From assembly GCA_963977675.1 (NCBI GenBank), contig CAXBPY010000042.1, positions 1 through 27,821 of the forward strand: DNA of 27,821 bases, read 5' to 3'. The notes beneath the pieces were generated by a model. That model had not been told where the DNA came from, ran no database searches, and was given only the letters and a program-made list of their open reading frames with translations. The position numbers and the translations under genes were made by a program. Source of the stretch: CAXBPY01 sp003455275 (GTDB lineage Bacteria; Bacteroidota; Bacteroidia; Chitinophagales; UBA10324). Below are positions 7,932 to 15,975 of this stretch, piece after piece. How positions within the stretch are numbered: the stretch's first letter is position 1; each line of letters begins with the position of its first letter.

Positions 7932-7950
7932 CCTGAAAATTTAGGCGAAG
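7932..7950. repeat. Short palindrome between GIY-YIG-like and two-TM genes
   Basis: GCCTGAAAATTTAGGC folds on itself with GCCT/AGGC ends and an A/T core. It lies just after the GIY-YIG-like stop codon and is followed by GAAG. It vaguely resembles the G-rich stretch preceding the leader repeats, but is too short to be a full recombination site. Confidence 0.35.
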
Positions 7951-7993
7951 ATTAAAAGTTGATTATTAAATCCTAAAAAGTAAAATCCGGAAA

Positions 7994-8338
7994 ATGAAAA
8001 ATCAAAATTTGGATGAAAAAAATGATCTCCTAATTGTAAATGTTGGAAAGAATTTAATTGCTGCTGCAAATAGCTTTTATGCATTTATTATTTGTACGCT
8101 TTTATACATAGTTACTTCCATTGTAATTTTTGTTGTTAATAAAGATTTTATTGATGTTGAATACTTGCAAAAAATCGCTAGAATTCAATTTATTATATCA
8201 GGGATATTTGTATTTGCTTTATTACTTTGTTTCTTGTCCTTTGCAGGAAATTTACTTCAAGCTGGAAGGGATGTTAATAAAGCATTTCAAATGCTTTCAA
8301 AAAGTAATTCCGATAATAACGCTGAACCTACTGAGTAA
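7994..8338 (+). CDS. Small two-TM membrane protein of unknown function
   Basis: 114 residues with two hydrophobic helices, about 25-48 and 66-90, joined by a short charged loop (NKDFIDVEYLQKIAR). The N-terminus is polar and charged and the C-terminus is rich in Ser, Asn and Asp, so both ends probably lie on the same side of the inner membrane. No known family is recognised. It is the third + strand gene of the AT-rich block and converges on glyQS with six bases between stop codons. A perfect 9-bp inverted repeat (AAAGCATTT/AAATGCTTT around one C, 8279-8297) lies in its 3' end. It lacks a T-run on the + strand, so its role as a terminator is doubtful. Confidence 0.55.
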   Translation: MKNQNLDEKNDLLIVNVGKNLIAAANSFYAFIICTLLYIVTSIVIFVVNKDFIDVEYLQKIARIQFIISGIFVFALLLCFLSFAGNLLQAGRDVNKAFQMLSKSNSDNNAEPTE

Positions 8339-8344
8339 TAACCT

Positions 8345-9886
8345 CTATAACTTCTCCAGCACCCGATTCATATTCACTTTGTCGTCCACAATTTTTAAAA
8401 CATCGGAAACAGAAATTCTTTCCTGCTTCATGGTGTCGCGCTCGCGCAGTGTAACAGTGTTGTCTTGCAGGGTTTGGTGGTCAATGGTAATGCAGTATGG
8501 TGTGCCAATGGCATCGTGGCGGCGGTAGCGCTTGCCTATGGTGTCCTTCTCTTCGTAGTGGCAGAGGTGCGATGTTTTGAGTTGGTTGAAAATCTCCATT
8601 CCTTTTTCGGGCAGTCCATCTTTGTTGAGCAACGGAAGCACAGCAACTTTTACAGGGGCAAGGGCGGGCGGCAAGCTGAGCACCACGCGCTCGCTGCCAT
8701 CGTGGAGCTTTTCGGTTTTGAGCGAAGAAGAAAAAACGGCGAGGAACATGCGGTCTAATCCAATGCTGGTTTCAATTACATAGGGCACATAACTCTCGCC
8801 CAGTTCGGGGTCGAAGTATTGCAATTTTTTTCCGCTGAATTTTTCGTGACTGCTCAAATCGAAATCGCTGCGCGAGTGTATGCCTTCGAGTTCTTTGAAG
8901 CCAAACGGAAATTCAAATTCAATATCGCAGGCGGCTTTAGCATAGTGCGCCAGTTTGAGGTGATCGTGAAAGCGATATTTTTTTTCGGAGATGCCGAGCG
9001 CGCGGTGCCACCTGATGCGCTGCTCTTTCCAGAAGTTATACCACTCTGCCTCACTGCCGGGGCGAATGAAGAACTGCATTTCCATTTGCTCGAATTCGCG
9101 CATGCGGAAAATAAATTGCCGCGCTACTATCTCGTTGCGAAATGCTTTTCCGGTTTGCGCAATGCCGAACGGAATTTTCATTCTTCCGGTTTTCTGCACA
9201 TTGAGAAAGTTGACGAAAATTCCCTGCGCAGTTTCGGGTCGCAGGTAAATGGTATTTGCCTCGTCACTCACCGAACCAATGGAAGTGCTGAACATGAGAT
9301 TGAACTGCCGCACATCGGTCCAGTTGCGGGTGCCACTGATGGGGCACACGATTTCGAGGTCAATGATTATTTGCCGCACCCCGGCGAGGTCGTTTGCTTC
9401 GAGCGCGGTTTTAAATCGCGTGTTGATGTCGTCAATCTTTTTCTGATTCTCCATCACACGCGGATTCGTAGCGCGATACATTTTCTCGTCGAAGGTTTCG
9501 CCAAATCTTCCGCGCGCTTTCTCTACTTCTTTTTCAATCTTGGCTTCAATCTTCGCTATGTGTTCTTCAATCAGCACATCGGCGCGGTATCTTTTCTTCG
9601 AATCTTTATTGTCAATGAGCGGGTCGTTAAATGCATCCACATGTCCGCTTGCTTTCCATGTTGTCGGGTGCATGAAAATCGCAGCATCAATACCTACAAT
9701 GTTTTCGTGCATCTGCACCATTGACTTCCACCAGTAGTCACGAATATTTTTTTTCAGCTCCACACCATTCTGCCCGTAATCGTAAACCGAACTCAGTCCG
9801 TCATAAATTTCACTCGACTGAAAAATGAAACCGTATTCTTTCGCGTGCGAAATAATTTCTTTGAATAAATCTTTTTGTTCTGCCAT
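8345..9886 (-). CDS. glyQS: Glycine--tRNA ligase, alpha2 (homodimeric) type
   Basis: A cytoplasmic class II aminoacyl-tRNA synthetase that charges tRNA-Gly with glycine using ATP. About 513 residues. The N-terminus has the family signature (HAKEYGFIFQSSEIYDGLSSVYDYGQNG). Motif 2 is seen at FRNE (249-252) with the following MREFEQMEMQFF. Motif 3 is GLDRMF, with Arg at 379. The C-terminal anticodon-binding domain begins near LPPALAPVKVAVLPL and runs to the end. The insert between motifs 1 and 2 is as expected for bacterial homodimeric enzymes; this is not the alpha2-beta2 form. I start at the ATG at 9886 (MAEQKDLF); the frame extends seven codons upstream without family similarity. It is last in a - strand series after rpiB, separated by about 115 bases with a degenerate inverted repeat. 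Confidence 0.95.
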   Translation of the reverse strand: MAEQKDLFKEIISHAKEYGFIFQSSEIYDGLSSVYDYGQNGVELKKNIRDYWWKSMVQMHENIVGIDAAIFMHPTTWKASGHVDAFNDPLIDNKDSKKRYRADVLIEEHIAKIEAKIEKEVEKARGRFGETFDEKMYRATNPRVMENQKKIDDINTRFKTALEANDLAGVRQIIIDLEIVCPISGTRNWTDVRQFNLMFSTSIGSVSDEANTIYLRPETAQGIFVNFLNVQKTGRMKIPFGIAQTGKAFRNEIVARQFIFRMREFEQMEMQFFIRPGSEAEWYNFWKEQRIRWHRALGISEKKYRFHDHLKLAHYAKAACDIEFEFPFGFKELEGIHSRSDFDLSSHEKFSGKKLQYFDPELGESYVPYVIETSIGLDRMFLAVFSSSLKTEKLHDGSERVVLSLPPALAPVKVAVLPLLNKDGLPEKGMEIFNQLKTSHLCHYEEKDTIGKRYRRHDAIGTPYCITIDHQTLQDNTVTLRERDTMKQERISVSDVLKIVDDKVNMNRVLEKL

Positions 9887-9909
9887 GCGGCGAAAATAAA
9901 AATACAATG

Positions 9910-9996
9910 GGACACAGATTAGAACGGGTGAAACCGATTAACACAGATTCTTAAAAACGGCAATCATCTGTTGCATCAGTGAAAATTCGTGTCCTA
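9910..9996. repeat. Imperfect inverted repeat of the 'ggacacagatt' dispersed family
   Basis: GGACACAGATT at 9910-9920 is mirrored by AATTCGTGTCC at about 9985-9995 (9 of 11 pairs). Between them are further alternating pieces (GATTAACACAGATT, CATCTGTTGCATCAGTGAA). From general knowledge, repeats of this texture occur in many intergenic copies in Bacteroidota genomes. This one fills most of the gap between rpiB and glyQS. Confidence 0.5.
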
Positions 9997-10001
9997 TTAA
10001 A

Positions 10002-10433
10002 TCAGCAAGGAATTTTTTCAACGCGATTTGCGTGGCGTCCGCCTTCGAATTCTGTTGAGAGAAAAGTTTGCACCATTTGCTTCGCTTGTTCCAATGAAGT
10101 GAAGCGCGCTGGAATACAAATCACATTTGCGTTGTTGTGCTGTCTTGCGAGTTCAGCAATTTCTTTCATCCAACACAGGGCGGCCCGAATGCGCTGATGC
10201 TTGTTTGCAGTAATAGCAACACCATTCGCGCTTCCGCAAATCAGCACTCCCAGTTCTGCCTTACCTTCTTCAATTGCATTGCACGCCGGATGCACATAGT
10301 CAGGATAATCAACGGATGCAAGTCCGTTCGTTCCGAAATCGAGAACGGTATGACCGGCATCGCTCAGCATTTTTTTTATGGCTTCTTTATATTCATATCC
10401 TGCGTGGTCGCAGCCGATTGCTATGTTGCTCAT
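10002..10433 (-). CDS. rpiB: Ribose-5-phosphate isomerase B
   Basis: Cytoplasmic RpiB/LacAB-family isomerase that interconverts ribose 5-phosphate and ribulose 5-phosphate in the non-oxidative pentose phosphate pathway. 143 residues from the ATG at 10433, the usual length. Landmarks: GCDHAGYEYK (7-16) at the phosphate/ring-opening site, the DYPDY loop (42-46), catalytic Cys66 in the CGSANGVAI motif, and His99 in ARQHNNANV. The frame is open 11 codons further up, but family members begin at MSNIAIG. A TACTTTTG promoter-like element lies 17 bases upstream of this ATG. It therefore probably has its own promoter besides read-through from the TPR gene 53 bases upstream. Confidence 0.95.
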   Translation of the reverse strand: MSNIAIGCDHAGYEYKEAIKKMLSDAGHTVLDFGTNGLASVDYPDYVHPACNAIEEGKAELGVLICGSANGVAITANKHQRIRAALCWMKEIAELARQHNNANVICIPARFTSLEQAKQMVQTFLSTEFEGGRHANRVEKIPC

Positions 10434-10450
10434 GAAGAAAAAAATTTCTT

Positions 10451-10458
10451 CAAAAGTA
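10451..10458 (-). promoter_or_regulatory. TAnnTTTG -7 element upstream of rpiB
   Basis: TACTTTTG on the - strand, 17 bases before the chosen rpiB start. It fits the Bacteroidota sigma-A -7 consensus TAnnTTTG. I see no clear -33 TTG at the right distance. Confidence 0.45.
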
Positions 10459-10486
10459 AAATTCAAAAACAGAAATCGTGATTGAA

Positions 10487-12322
10487 TTAATTCAAATTAT
10501 CTCCACGCAAATCGCGGTAGCGCTTGCGCGCTTCAATCACATAAATGCTTCCGGGATATTTTGTGAGAATGGATTTATAGAGCTCCATCGCTTTGTCCTT
10601 GTTGTTCAGAAATTTTTCTTCCAGTTCTGCCAACTGAAAAGTTGCATCGTCGCCGAGCAAATCGGTGGAATAAGAATCGCCAAGGTCGGTAAACATTTTC
10701 GCAGCGTCGTCATACTTCCTTTCCTGTAAATAAATTCTCGCCTTCGCAAAAAGAATATCATCCTGCAAACTGGTGGAAGGAAATCTCAGTGCAAGTGAGT
10801 CGAGCGTTTTCACTGCTTCATCATTTCTGTTTTGGTAGATGAGCAAATCGCCGCGCGCATACATATCCATTGCATCGTAAGAAGTATCAAGCCCGGTGTT
10901 ATCAGTAATGAAAACAGAAAGCGCAATCGCATCATTCGAAATCAATTCGGAAGTAGAACCTTTCAAAACATCCAACTGAGTTTTTGCCCAATCAAAATCG
11001 CCGGTGTAGTAACTCACTTTCGCATTCAGGAATCTTGCTTCTTCTCCCAGCGCATCTTCCTTGAAATCCTTATCTACCTGACCATACATCAACATGGCAT
11101 CCCACACCATATTCTTCATCAGAAAATAATCGCCGAGGTCGAGCTTGCATTCCGCAACAGCTTTCCCATCGTTGGTGTGCAACTGAATTGTTTCACTCAG
11201 AATTGAAATTGCTGAATCAAGATTGTGGATGTAGCGCGCATAAAGATTTGCGAGTTCGCGCTGCGTGGTGATGGTGTTGAATCCTCTCCCGAATTCGTTG
11301 AGATAATTTTCGTAGCTGTTGCGAAGCGTGATGAGATCATCGTTGGTGTAGGTGTTCGCCACCGTGATTTTTGTTTTCAGCGTTTGCAGAAAATTTGTTT
11401 TCGCCGCCATATAATAATTGCCGCGAGTGCCGTTTTCATCAACGATGTATTGATAGCATTTCATGGCAGCATCGTAATAGGCTTCAGTGAAGGCAGATTG
11501 TCCGAGCTGAAATACGCGCGCACCTTGTTCATGATTTTTTTTGTCAAGCGCTTTCGCCTGCACAAGTGCCCCTTCAAAATCCTTTTTCTGAACGAACATC
11601 CACATCAGTATTTCAGGGAAGGTGTTGTTGTCCGGACTTTTCTGAATTCGTTTGTAGAGCTGAGTTTGCAATTCAGTGAAATATTTTGAATCCTGGATTT
11701 TATCCTGAAGCCTGTTTTCAATATCTGCTTCCCCCGCCTGGTTATATTCGAGAATATCAAGATAGGCGCTCACGGCTCCTGCAATGTCTCCCTTCTGTGC
11801 ATACACATCAGCAATTTCGTATCCGAAATACTTATCGCTGCTGAGCAGTTTTCTTCCTTTCAAATAAGTAGCAAGTTCCATGTCATACAATTTCGATTTC
11901 TCAAACAAGTCAGCAAGCTGCAAAATTTCTTCAGCATCAGGAGACAGGTTGTCAATAGCCATATTGAATTGTGCGAGCGAATTTTTTTCGTCGTTCAGAT
12001 ACTGATAAATTTTTCCCAGGTCAATGTAGTTGGAAGAATTTTTTGGTGAGCGCTTGATTTCTTTTTTACAAACCTTGATGGCGCCGTCATAATCTTTCAG
12101 CGACACGAGCGTGTTGTAATAGCCGCTATAGTATTCCTGCTTGTCAGGGTTCTTGCTGAAAAGTTTTTCATACAGCACTTGTGCTTTTTCAAAATCGCCG
12201 GAGTTGAAATAATACTGAGCGAGATTATAGTCCTGCACTTCTGTTTGAGCAAAGCCCTTCGACAGGCTCAGGGTGACAGCAACTAAGGAAAGTGTAAAAA
12301 GAAAAAATATTTTCCTGAACAT
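10487..12322 (-). CDS. Exported tetratricopeptide-repeat protein
   Basis: A 611-residue protein with an N-terminal signal peptide (cleavage probably after FA-Q at about 25) followed by TPR-type helix pairs over most of its length. Recognisable TPR units include YNLAQYYFNSGDFEKAQVLYEKLF, NYIDLGKIYQYLNDEKNSLAQF and, near the C-terminus, repeats with 'LAKARIYLQERKYDDAAKMF'-like patterning. It is likely a periplasmic scaffold; no enzyme motif is present. The C-terminal third resembles the tol-pal/outer-membrane-assembly type of TPR arrays, a loose similarity only. A remarkable detail: residues 16-23 (VTLSLSKG) are encoded by a 25-bp dispersed-repeat sequence at 12254-12278. The gene is probably co-transcribed with rpiB and has a TACATTTG element 38 bases upstream. 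Confidence 0.85.
   Translation of the reverse strand: MFRKIFFLFTLSLVAVTLSLSKGFAQTEVQDYNLAQYYFNSGDFEKAQVLYEKLFSKNPDKQEYYSGYYNTLVSLKDYDGAIKVCKKEIKRSPKNSSNYIDLGKIYQYLNDEKNSLAQFNMAIDNLSPDAEEILQLADLFEKSKLYDMELATYLKGRKLLSSDKYFGYEIADVYAQKGDIAGAVSAYLDILEYNQAGEADIENRLQDKIQDSKYFTELQTQLYKRIQKSPDNNTFPEILMWMFVQKKDFEGALVQAKALDKKNHEQGARVFQLGQSAFTEAYYDAAMKCYQYIVDENGTRGNYYMAAKTNFLQTLKTKITVANTYTNDDLITLRNSYENYLNEFGRGFNTITTQRELANLYARYIHNLDSAISILSETIQLHTNDGKAVAECKLDLGDYFLMKNMVWDAMLMYGQVDKDFKEDALGEEARFLNAKVSYYTGDFDWAKTQLDVLKGSTSELISNDAIALSVFITDNTGLDTSYDAMDMYARGDLLIYQNRNDEAVKTLDSLALRFPSTSLQDDILFAKARIYLQERKYDDAAKMFTDLGDSYSTDLLGDDATFQLAELEEKFLNNKDKAMELYKSILTKYPGSIYVIEARKRYRDLRGDNLN
12254..12278. repeat. Dispersed repeat inside the TPR gene's signal-peptide codons
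   Basis: GCCCTTCGACAGGCTCAGGG followed by TGACA (+ strand) is a sequence I know as a frequently repeated intergenic element in Bacteroidota and other environmental genomes; its usual translation is VTLSLSKG. Here it is in frame and encodes residues 16-23 of an exported protein. Only one copy is in the window. Confidence 0.65.
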
Positions 12323-12360
12323 GATTGATGAACGCTGTGCGTGGATAGAAAATTTTATTC

Positions 12361-12368
12361 CAAATGTA
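12361..12368 (-). promoter_or_regulatory. TAnnTTTG -7 element upstream of the TPR gene
   Basis: TACATTTG on the - strand, 38 bases before the TPR start and just downstream of the frr terminator, where a new transcript would be expected to begin. Confidence 0.5.
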
Positions 12369-12375
12369 AACTATG

Positions 12376-12407
12376 GAAAAAAGAAAAGTCCGCTTGCGGC
12401 GGACTTT
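12376..12407 (-). terminator. Rho-independent terminator of frr
   Basis: AAAGTCCGC at 12385-12393 and GCGGACTTT at 12399-12407 form a perfect nine-pair stem with loop TTGCG. On the - strand it is followed by TTCTTTTTTCC. It lies 23 bases after the frr stop codon. Confidence 0.85.
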
Positions 12408-12429
12408 CTCTTTTATGTTTTTTGAATGA

Positions 12430-12987
12430 TCAAACGGTCATTATCTCCTTCTCCTTTACATCCATGTGTTTATCAATTTGCGCAATGTATTTGTTGGTCA
12501 TATCCTGCATTTTTGCTTCACCATCTTTCAGGGCGTCTTCTGATACATGCTCCTTTCCGAGTTTCTTAATGTGATCATTGTTCTCGCGGCGAATGTTTCG
12601 GATGCTCACGCGCGCTGCTTCAGCAAGTGTGTGTGCCTTCTTCACAAATTCTTTGCGGCGCTCTTCAGTGAGTGGTGGCTGAAAAAGTTTAATAGTGTTT
12701 CCGTCATTGTGCGGATTGATTCCAATGTTTGCTCCGTTAATGGCGCGCTCAATCACTTCAAGCATTTTCTTTTCCCATGGCTGAATAACCAGCGTGCGGG
12801 CATCGCCTACTGAAACATTTGCAACCTGAGTAATCGGCACATTGCTTCCATAGTAGTCTACCAGAATTCCATCAATCATTGCAGGAGAAACTTTTCCGGC
12901 GCGCACTTTTGAAAGTTCCAATTCCAAATGTTGAATCGCTTTTTCCATTCCTGATTTTGCTTCGTTCATAAAGCTATCTATAGTCAT
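12430..12987 (-). CDS. frr: Ribosome recycling factor
   Basis: A 185-residue cytoplasmic protein that splits post-termination ribosomes together with EF-G. The length and landmarks match the family: HLELELSKVRAGKVSPAMIDGILVDYYGS (about 20-48), the 'TLVIQPWEK' strand, 'INPHNDGNTIKLFQPPLTEERRKEFVK' and the long C-terminal coiled helix. In many bacteria frr follows pyrH; here the upstream genes are an AhpD-like protein and a DMT transporter, so that linkage is lost or elsewhere. A TAAATTTG promoter-like element lies 23 bases upstream and a strong terminator follows, so it may form its own transcript. Confidence 0.97.
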   Translation of the reverse strand: MTIDSFMNEAKSGMEKAIQHLELELSKVRAGKVSPAMIDGILVDYYGSNVPITQVANVSVGDARTLVIQPWEKKMLEVIERAINGANIGINPHNDGNTIKLFQPPLTEERRKEFVKKAHTLAEAARVSIRNIRRENNDHIKKLGKEHVSEDALKDGEAKMQDMTNKYIAQIDKHMDVKEKEIMTV

Positions 12988-13010
12988 GACTTAAAATTTT
13001 TTTAGAGCGT

Positions 13011-13018
13011 CAAATTTA
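13011..13018 (-). promoter_or_regulatory. TAnnTTTG -7 element upstream of frr
   Basis: TAAATTTG on the - strand, 23 bases before the frr ATG, within a small A/T palindrome (CAAATTTAATTTG). No clear -33 element. Confidence 0.4.
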
Positions 13019-13049
13019 ATTTGATGGGAAGAATTTTCTTGTCTTAAGT

Positions 13050-13391
13050 TTATTCATTCACTGCTTCCCAATATTCAACAGCGCGGCGCAGATGTGGAAT
13101 CACAATGGTTCCGCCCACAATATTCGCAATGGCAAACACTTCAAAAATTTCTTCCTTCGTTACACCAACCTCTTTGCATTTGCCCACATGATACTTAATG
13201 CAATCGTCGCAGCGCAAAACCATTGAGGCAACAAGCCCGAGCATCTCTTTTGTTTTCACATTGAGTGCACCGTCCATGTATGCATTGGTGTCAAGGTTGA
13301 AAAGGCGGTTTAGCACCTTGTTGTCTGCTCCGTGAATTTTTTCATTCATGCGCGAGCGATAGTCATTAAAATCGGAAACGAGTTTGTTCAT
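13050..13391 (-). CDS. Carboxymuconolactone decarboxylase family (AhpD-like) protein
   Basis: A 113-residue all-helical protein with the CMD/AhpD redox signature Cys61-Asp-Asp-Cys64 followed by His68 (CDDCIKYH), preceded by Glu49 in TKEMLGL. The CxxC suggests a peroxidase or thiol-redox role of the AhpD kind rather than the original lactone decarboxylase reaction; the substrate is unknown. The second helical half (EEIFEVFAIANIVGG) is typical. It lies 38 bases downstream of the DMT transporter on the same strand and 62 bases before frr, so partial co-transcription is likely, but no functional link is evident. Confidence 0.88.
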   Translation of the reverse strand: MNKLVSDFNDYRSRMNEKIHGADNKVLNRLFNLDTNAYMDGALNVKTKEMLGLVASMVLRCDDCIKYHVGKCKEVGVTKEEIFEVFAIANIVGGTIVIPHLRRAVEYWEAVNE

Positions 13392-13429
13392 TTGATTTCT
13401 TTATTGATAAAAAAAATTCTTTGTAAAAA

Positions 13430-14338
13430 TTATTCTTCAGGCGCAGAGATTTTGGTTTGATTTCTGTTCAGGCTCACTAAATAAACTCCGGCAAAGATTA
13501 AGGCCGTTGCAAGAATTTTAATCGCATTCAAATCGTCGCGGCCAAGAATCATTGCAAAAATTGTAGCTAAAGCGGGCTGAACATAAATGTAAATTCCTAC
13601 TACTGAAGGATTCGCGGTTTGTAGGGCAAGGATGTTAAAGAGATAGGCAAAAAATGTAGTGGCAATAACAATGAAAGAAAGTTCGAACCAAATTGCGGGA
13701 GGTAAAGACTTCCAATCAATTGCCTGAAACTCATTCCATCCGGCAGGAACAACAAAAATCCAACCGAATAAAAACACCCATTTGATTATAGTTAGCGGAT
13801 GATATTTTTTCATCAGTGGTTTTACAATAACCAGGTATACGGCGTAAGAGGTTGCATTGAGCATAACAAATAAATCGCCGCTCATGGTAGATGCATTAAA
13901 TGATATTTCTTTTCCGAAAATTACAATCACCAATGCGCCCATAATTCCGATCAGAATACCACTCACTTTTAGCGGCGTGATTTTTTCGTCTTTCAAAATT
14001 CCGGAAAGCAGCAATACCAAAATAGGGGTGATGGTCATAATAAGCGCACCGTGAATCGGAGTAGTAATTGAAATTCCTTTAAAGAAAAAAAGCTGGTTTA
14101 TGGCTACTCCAAAAACCCCGCAAGCGAACAAGAGCAAGACATCTTCGCGCCTGATTTTTTCTTTAATAAACAATGCATGGACTAACACAAACAAAATCAG
14201 TGACACCGTCACACGAATAACTATTGCTCCGAAAGGGCCAATGAAATGCGGAACAACATCTTTGGCAATTGTGAAACTGACTCCGTAAATAAGGTTGGCA
14301 AAAAATAAATACAAATGCGCCAGAAAATTTTTGCTCAT
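13430..14338 (-). CDS. DMT superfamily (EamA) transporter
   Basis: About 302 residues with roughly ten hydrophobic helices in two EamA repeats. The first repeat begins at LAHLYLFFANLIYGVSFTIAK and the second near GDLFVMLNATSYAVYLVIVKPLM. Inner-membrane drug/metabolite-type exporter; the substrate cannot be told from sequence. Conserved features such as the Gly-rich 'SGILIGIMGALVIV' helix and the 'PALATIFAMILGRD' segment near the end are present. I begin at the ATG at 14338 (MSKNFLAH); the frame extends 18 codons upstream with a Lys-rich, non-family sequence. It is divergent from the flippase gene and probably heads the transcript that includes the AhpD-like gene. Confidence 0.9.
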   Translation of the reverse strand: MSKNFLAHLYLFFANLIYGVSFTIAKDVVPHFIGPFGAIVIRVTVSLILFVLVHALFIKEKIRREDVLLLFACGVFGVAINQLFFFKGISITTPIHGALIMTITPILVLLLSGILKDEKITPLKVSGILIGIMGALVIVIFGKEISFNASTMSGDLFVMLNATSYAVYLVIVKPLMKKYHPLTIIKWVFLFGWIFVVPAGWNEFQAIDWKSLPPAIWFELSFIVIATTFFAYLFNILALQTANPSVVGIYIYVQPALATIFAMILGRDDLNAIKILATALIFAGVYLVSLNRNQTKISAPEE

Positions 14339-14456
14339 GCAAGGGCGAATGTATATGCAGTAATACTCTGCGGTCTTTTTCTTTTTATACAAGATTTTTT
14401 TTTCTGTTGAAACACTTTCATGCTACACGCTTCGCTGAAAATATTTTTACAATCGA

Positions 14457-15968
14457 ATGAGCGTGATAAAAAAACTCGCCGGGCAAACAATTGTTTATGG
14501 CCTCAGCACTATGCTGGCACGGTTTATCAATTATCTGTTGCTTCCGCTTCATACGGCAGTTTTTGTTCCGGCTAACTATGGAGTGGTTTCGGCGCTTTAT
14601 TCCTATGTGAGCTTGCTCAATGTGCTTTTCACATATGGAATGGAAACAGGATTCTTCCGATTTGCTACGCATGAAAAAAACAAACACAGAGTTTATTCCA
14701 CTGCCCAGGTTTCATTGCTTGTTTCTTCGCTTGTGTTTGGAATTACAATTACGCTTTTCGCAAATCCAATCGCAACACTTATTCATTTTCCAAATCATCC
14801 GCAATATGTTATAGTGTTTGCCTGGATTATGGCTACCGATGCGATTTGTGCTATTCCGTTTGCCCGATTGAGAATTGAAAACCGGCCGGTGAAATATGGA
14901 ATGATTAAGTTGCTGAATGTTGGTGTGAATGTTTTGCTCAATGCATGGTTCCTGGTTATTCAACCCTGGATGCAAACAGGAACTTTATTTTCAAAACAGC
15001 CGGAAGATTCAATTCTGTATGTCTTTATCGGCAATCTGATAGCAAGCATTGTCACTCTTCTTGTTCTGCTAGCAGTGGTGCGAAGAGTCAGAACAAATAG
15101 CAACATCGCGTTGGATACCGAGCCGGAAGAAAAAAAATCCAATCGTTTAATTTTTGATTCTGCTATCTGGAAAAAAATGATTCGTTATAGTTTGCCGTTG
15201 CTGATTGTTGGATTGGCAGGAATGGTGAACGAAACGCTCGACCGCGTTTTACTCCTGAACTATCTCCCATATGATTCAGAAAAAAATTTAGCGCAGGTAG
15301 GAATTTACAGTGCGAGTTATAAACTCAGTATTTTAATGACGCTGTTTGTACAGGCATATCGTATGGCGGCTGAACCCTTTTTCTTCAATGAATCAAGAAA
15401 CACGGATGCAAAAGTCATGTATGCCCGCACAATGAACTACTTCGTGATAGCATGCAGTTTCATTTTCATTTTCGTAATGTGCTTTCTCGATTACTTCAAA
15501 TATTTTCTTGGCGATAAAAATTATTACGAAGGATTGCAAATCGTTCCGATTCTCTTGCTAGCAAATCTTTGCCTTGGCGTTTATTACAACCTCACCATTT
15601 GGTATAAACTCACCGACAAAACACTTTTTGGTTCTTATATCTCGGTGTTCGGCGCCATCGTCACACTCGTGCTGAACTATATTCTTATTCCAAAAATCGG
15701 TTATCTCGGCTCCGCGTGGACTACGCTCGCGTGTTACGCAAGCATGATGGTGATTTCATTTTTTTCAGGACAATATTTTTATCGTGTGCCTTATAATGTA
15801 TTGAAATTTTTTCTATATGCAGGAACTGCATTGTTGATTGGATGGATCGGCCACACATTCTATCACCAGCTGTTTGAAAAAAGCCAGGCGCTTTTTGTTT
15901 TTGTTTCAGCAGGCACACTTGCGGCATGGAGTTTCGTCGTTTTTTCTATAGAAAGAAAACACGCATAA
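14457..15968 (+). CDS. Oligosaccharide flippase (Wzx-like, MOP superfamily)
   Basis: A 503-residue inner-membrane protein with about 12-14 hydrophobic helices. The N-terminus (KKLAGQTIVYGLSTMLARFINYLLLPLHT) is the typical first helix of polysaccharide biosynthesis flippases. The middle restarts with 'MIRYSLPLLIVGLAGMVNETLDR', the start of the second half in this family. It probably moves lipid-linked sugar units across the membrane for surface polysaccharide. No glycosyltransferase or polymerase gene is next to it, so the glycan involved is unknown; a lipid II flippase role is less likely but not excluded. The stop is only seven bases from that of the convergent cupin gene. Confidence 0.9.
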   Translation: MSVIKKLAGQTIVYGLSTMLARFINYLLLPLHTAVFVPANYGVVSALYSYVSLLNVLFTYGMETGFFRFATHEKNKHRVYSTAQVSLLVSSLVFGITITLFANPIATLIHFPNHPQYVIVFAWIMATDAICAIPFARLRIENRPVKYGMIKLLNVGVNVLLNAWFLVIQPWMQTGTLFSKQPEDSILYVFIGNLIASIVTLLVLLAVVRRVRTNSNIALDTEPEEKKSNRLIFDSAIWKKMIRYSLPLLIVGLAGMVNETLDRVLLLNYLPYDSEKNLAQVGIYSASYKLSILMTLFVQAYRMAAEPFFFNESRNTDAKVMYARTMNYFVIACSFIFIFVMCFLDYFKYFLGDKNYYEGLQIVPILLLANLCLGVYYNLTIWYKLTDKTLFGSYISVFGAIVTLVLNYILIPKIGYLGSAWTTLACYASMMVISFFSGQYFYRVPYNVLKFFLYAGTALLIGWIGHTFYHQLFEKSQALFVFVSAGTLAAWSFVVFSIERKHA

Positions 15969-15975
15969 GATTTTT

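Noticed and set aside
6850..7990. Integron cassette array with attC sites
   Set aside because: The shared leaders and GGTAGACGGAG / TTTAGGCGAAG stretches recall cassette boundaries. I could find no paired R''-L''/L'-R' arms and no integrase, so the idea stays only as a hypothesis in the findings.
8279..8297. Perfect 9-bp inverted repeat as a terminator
   Set aside because: It lies within the coding sequence of the two-TM protein and lacks a T-run on the + strand.
8819..9724. Long + strand open frame (301 codons) opposite glyQS
   Set aside because: It lies fully antisense to a conserved tRNA synthetase and shows no family-like protein sequence; open antisense frames are common opposite such genes.
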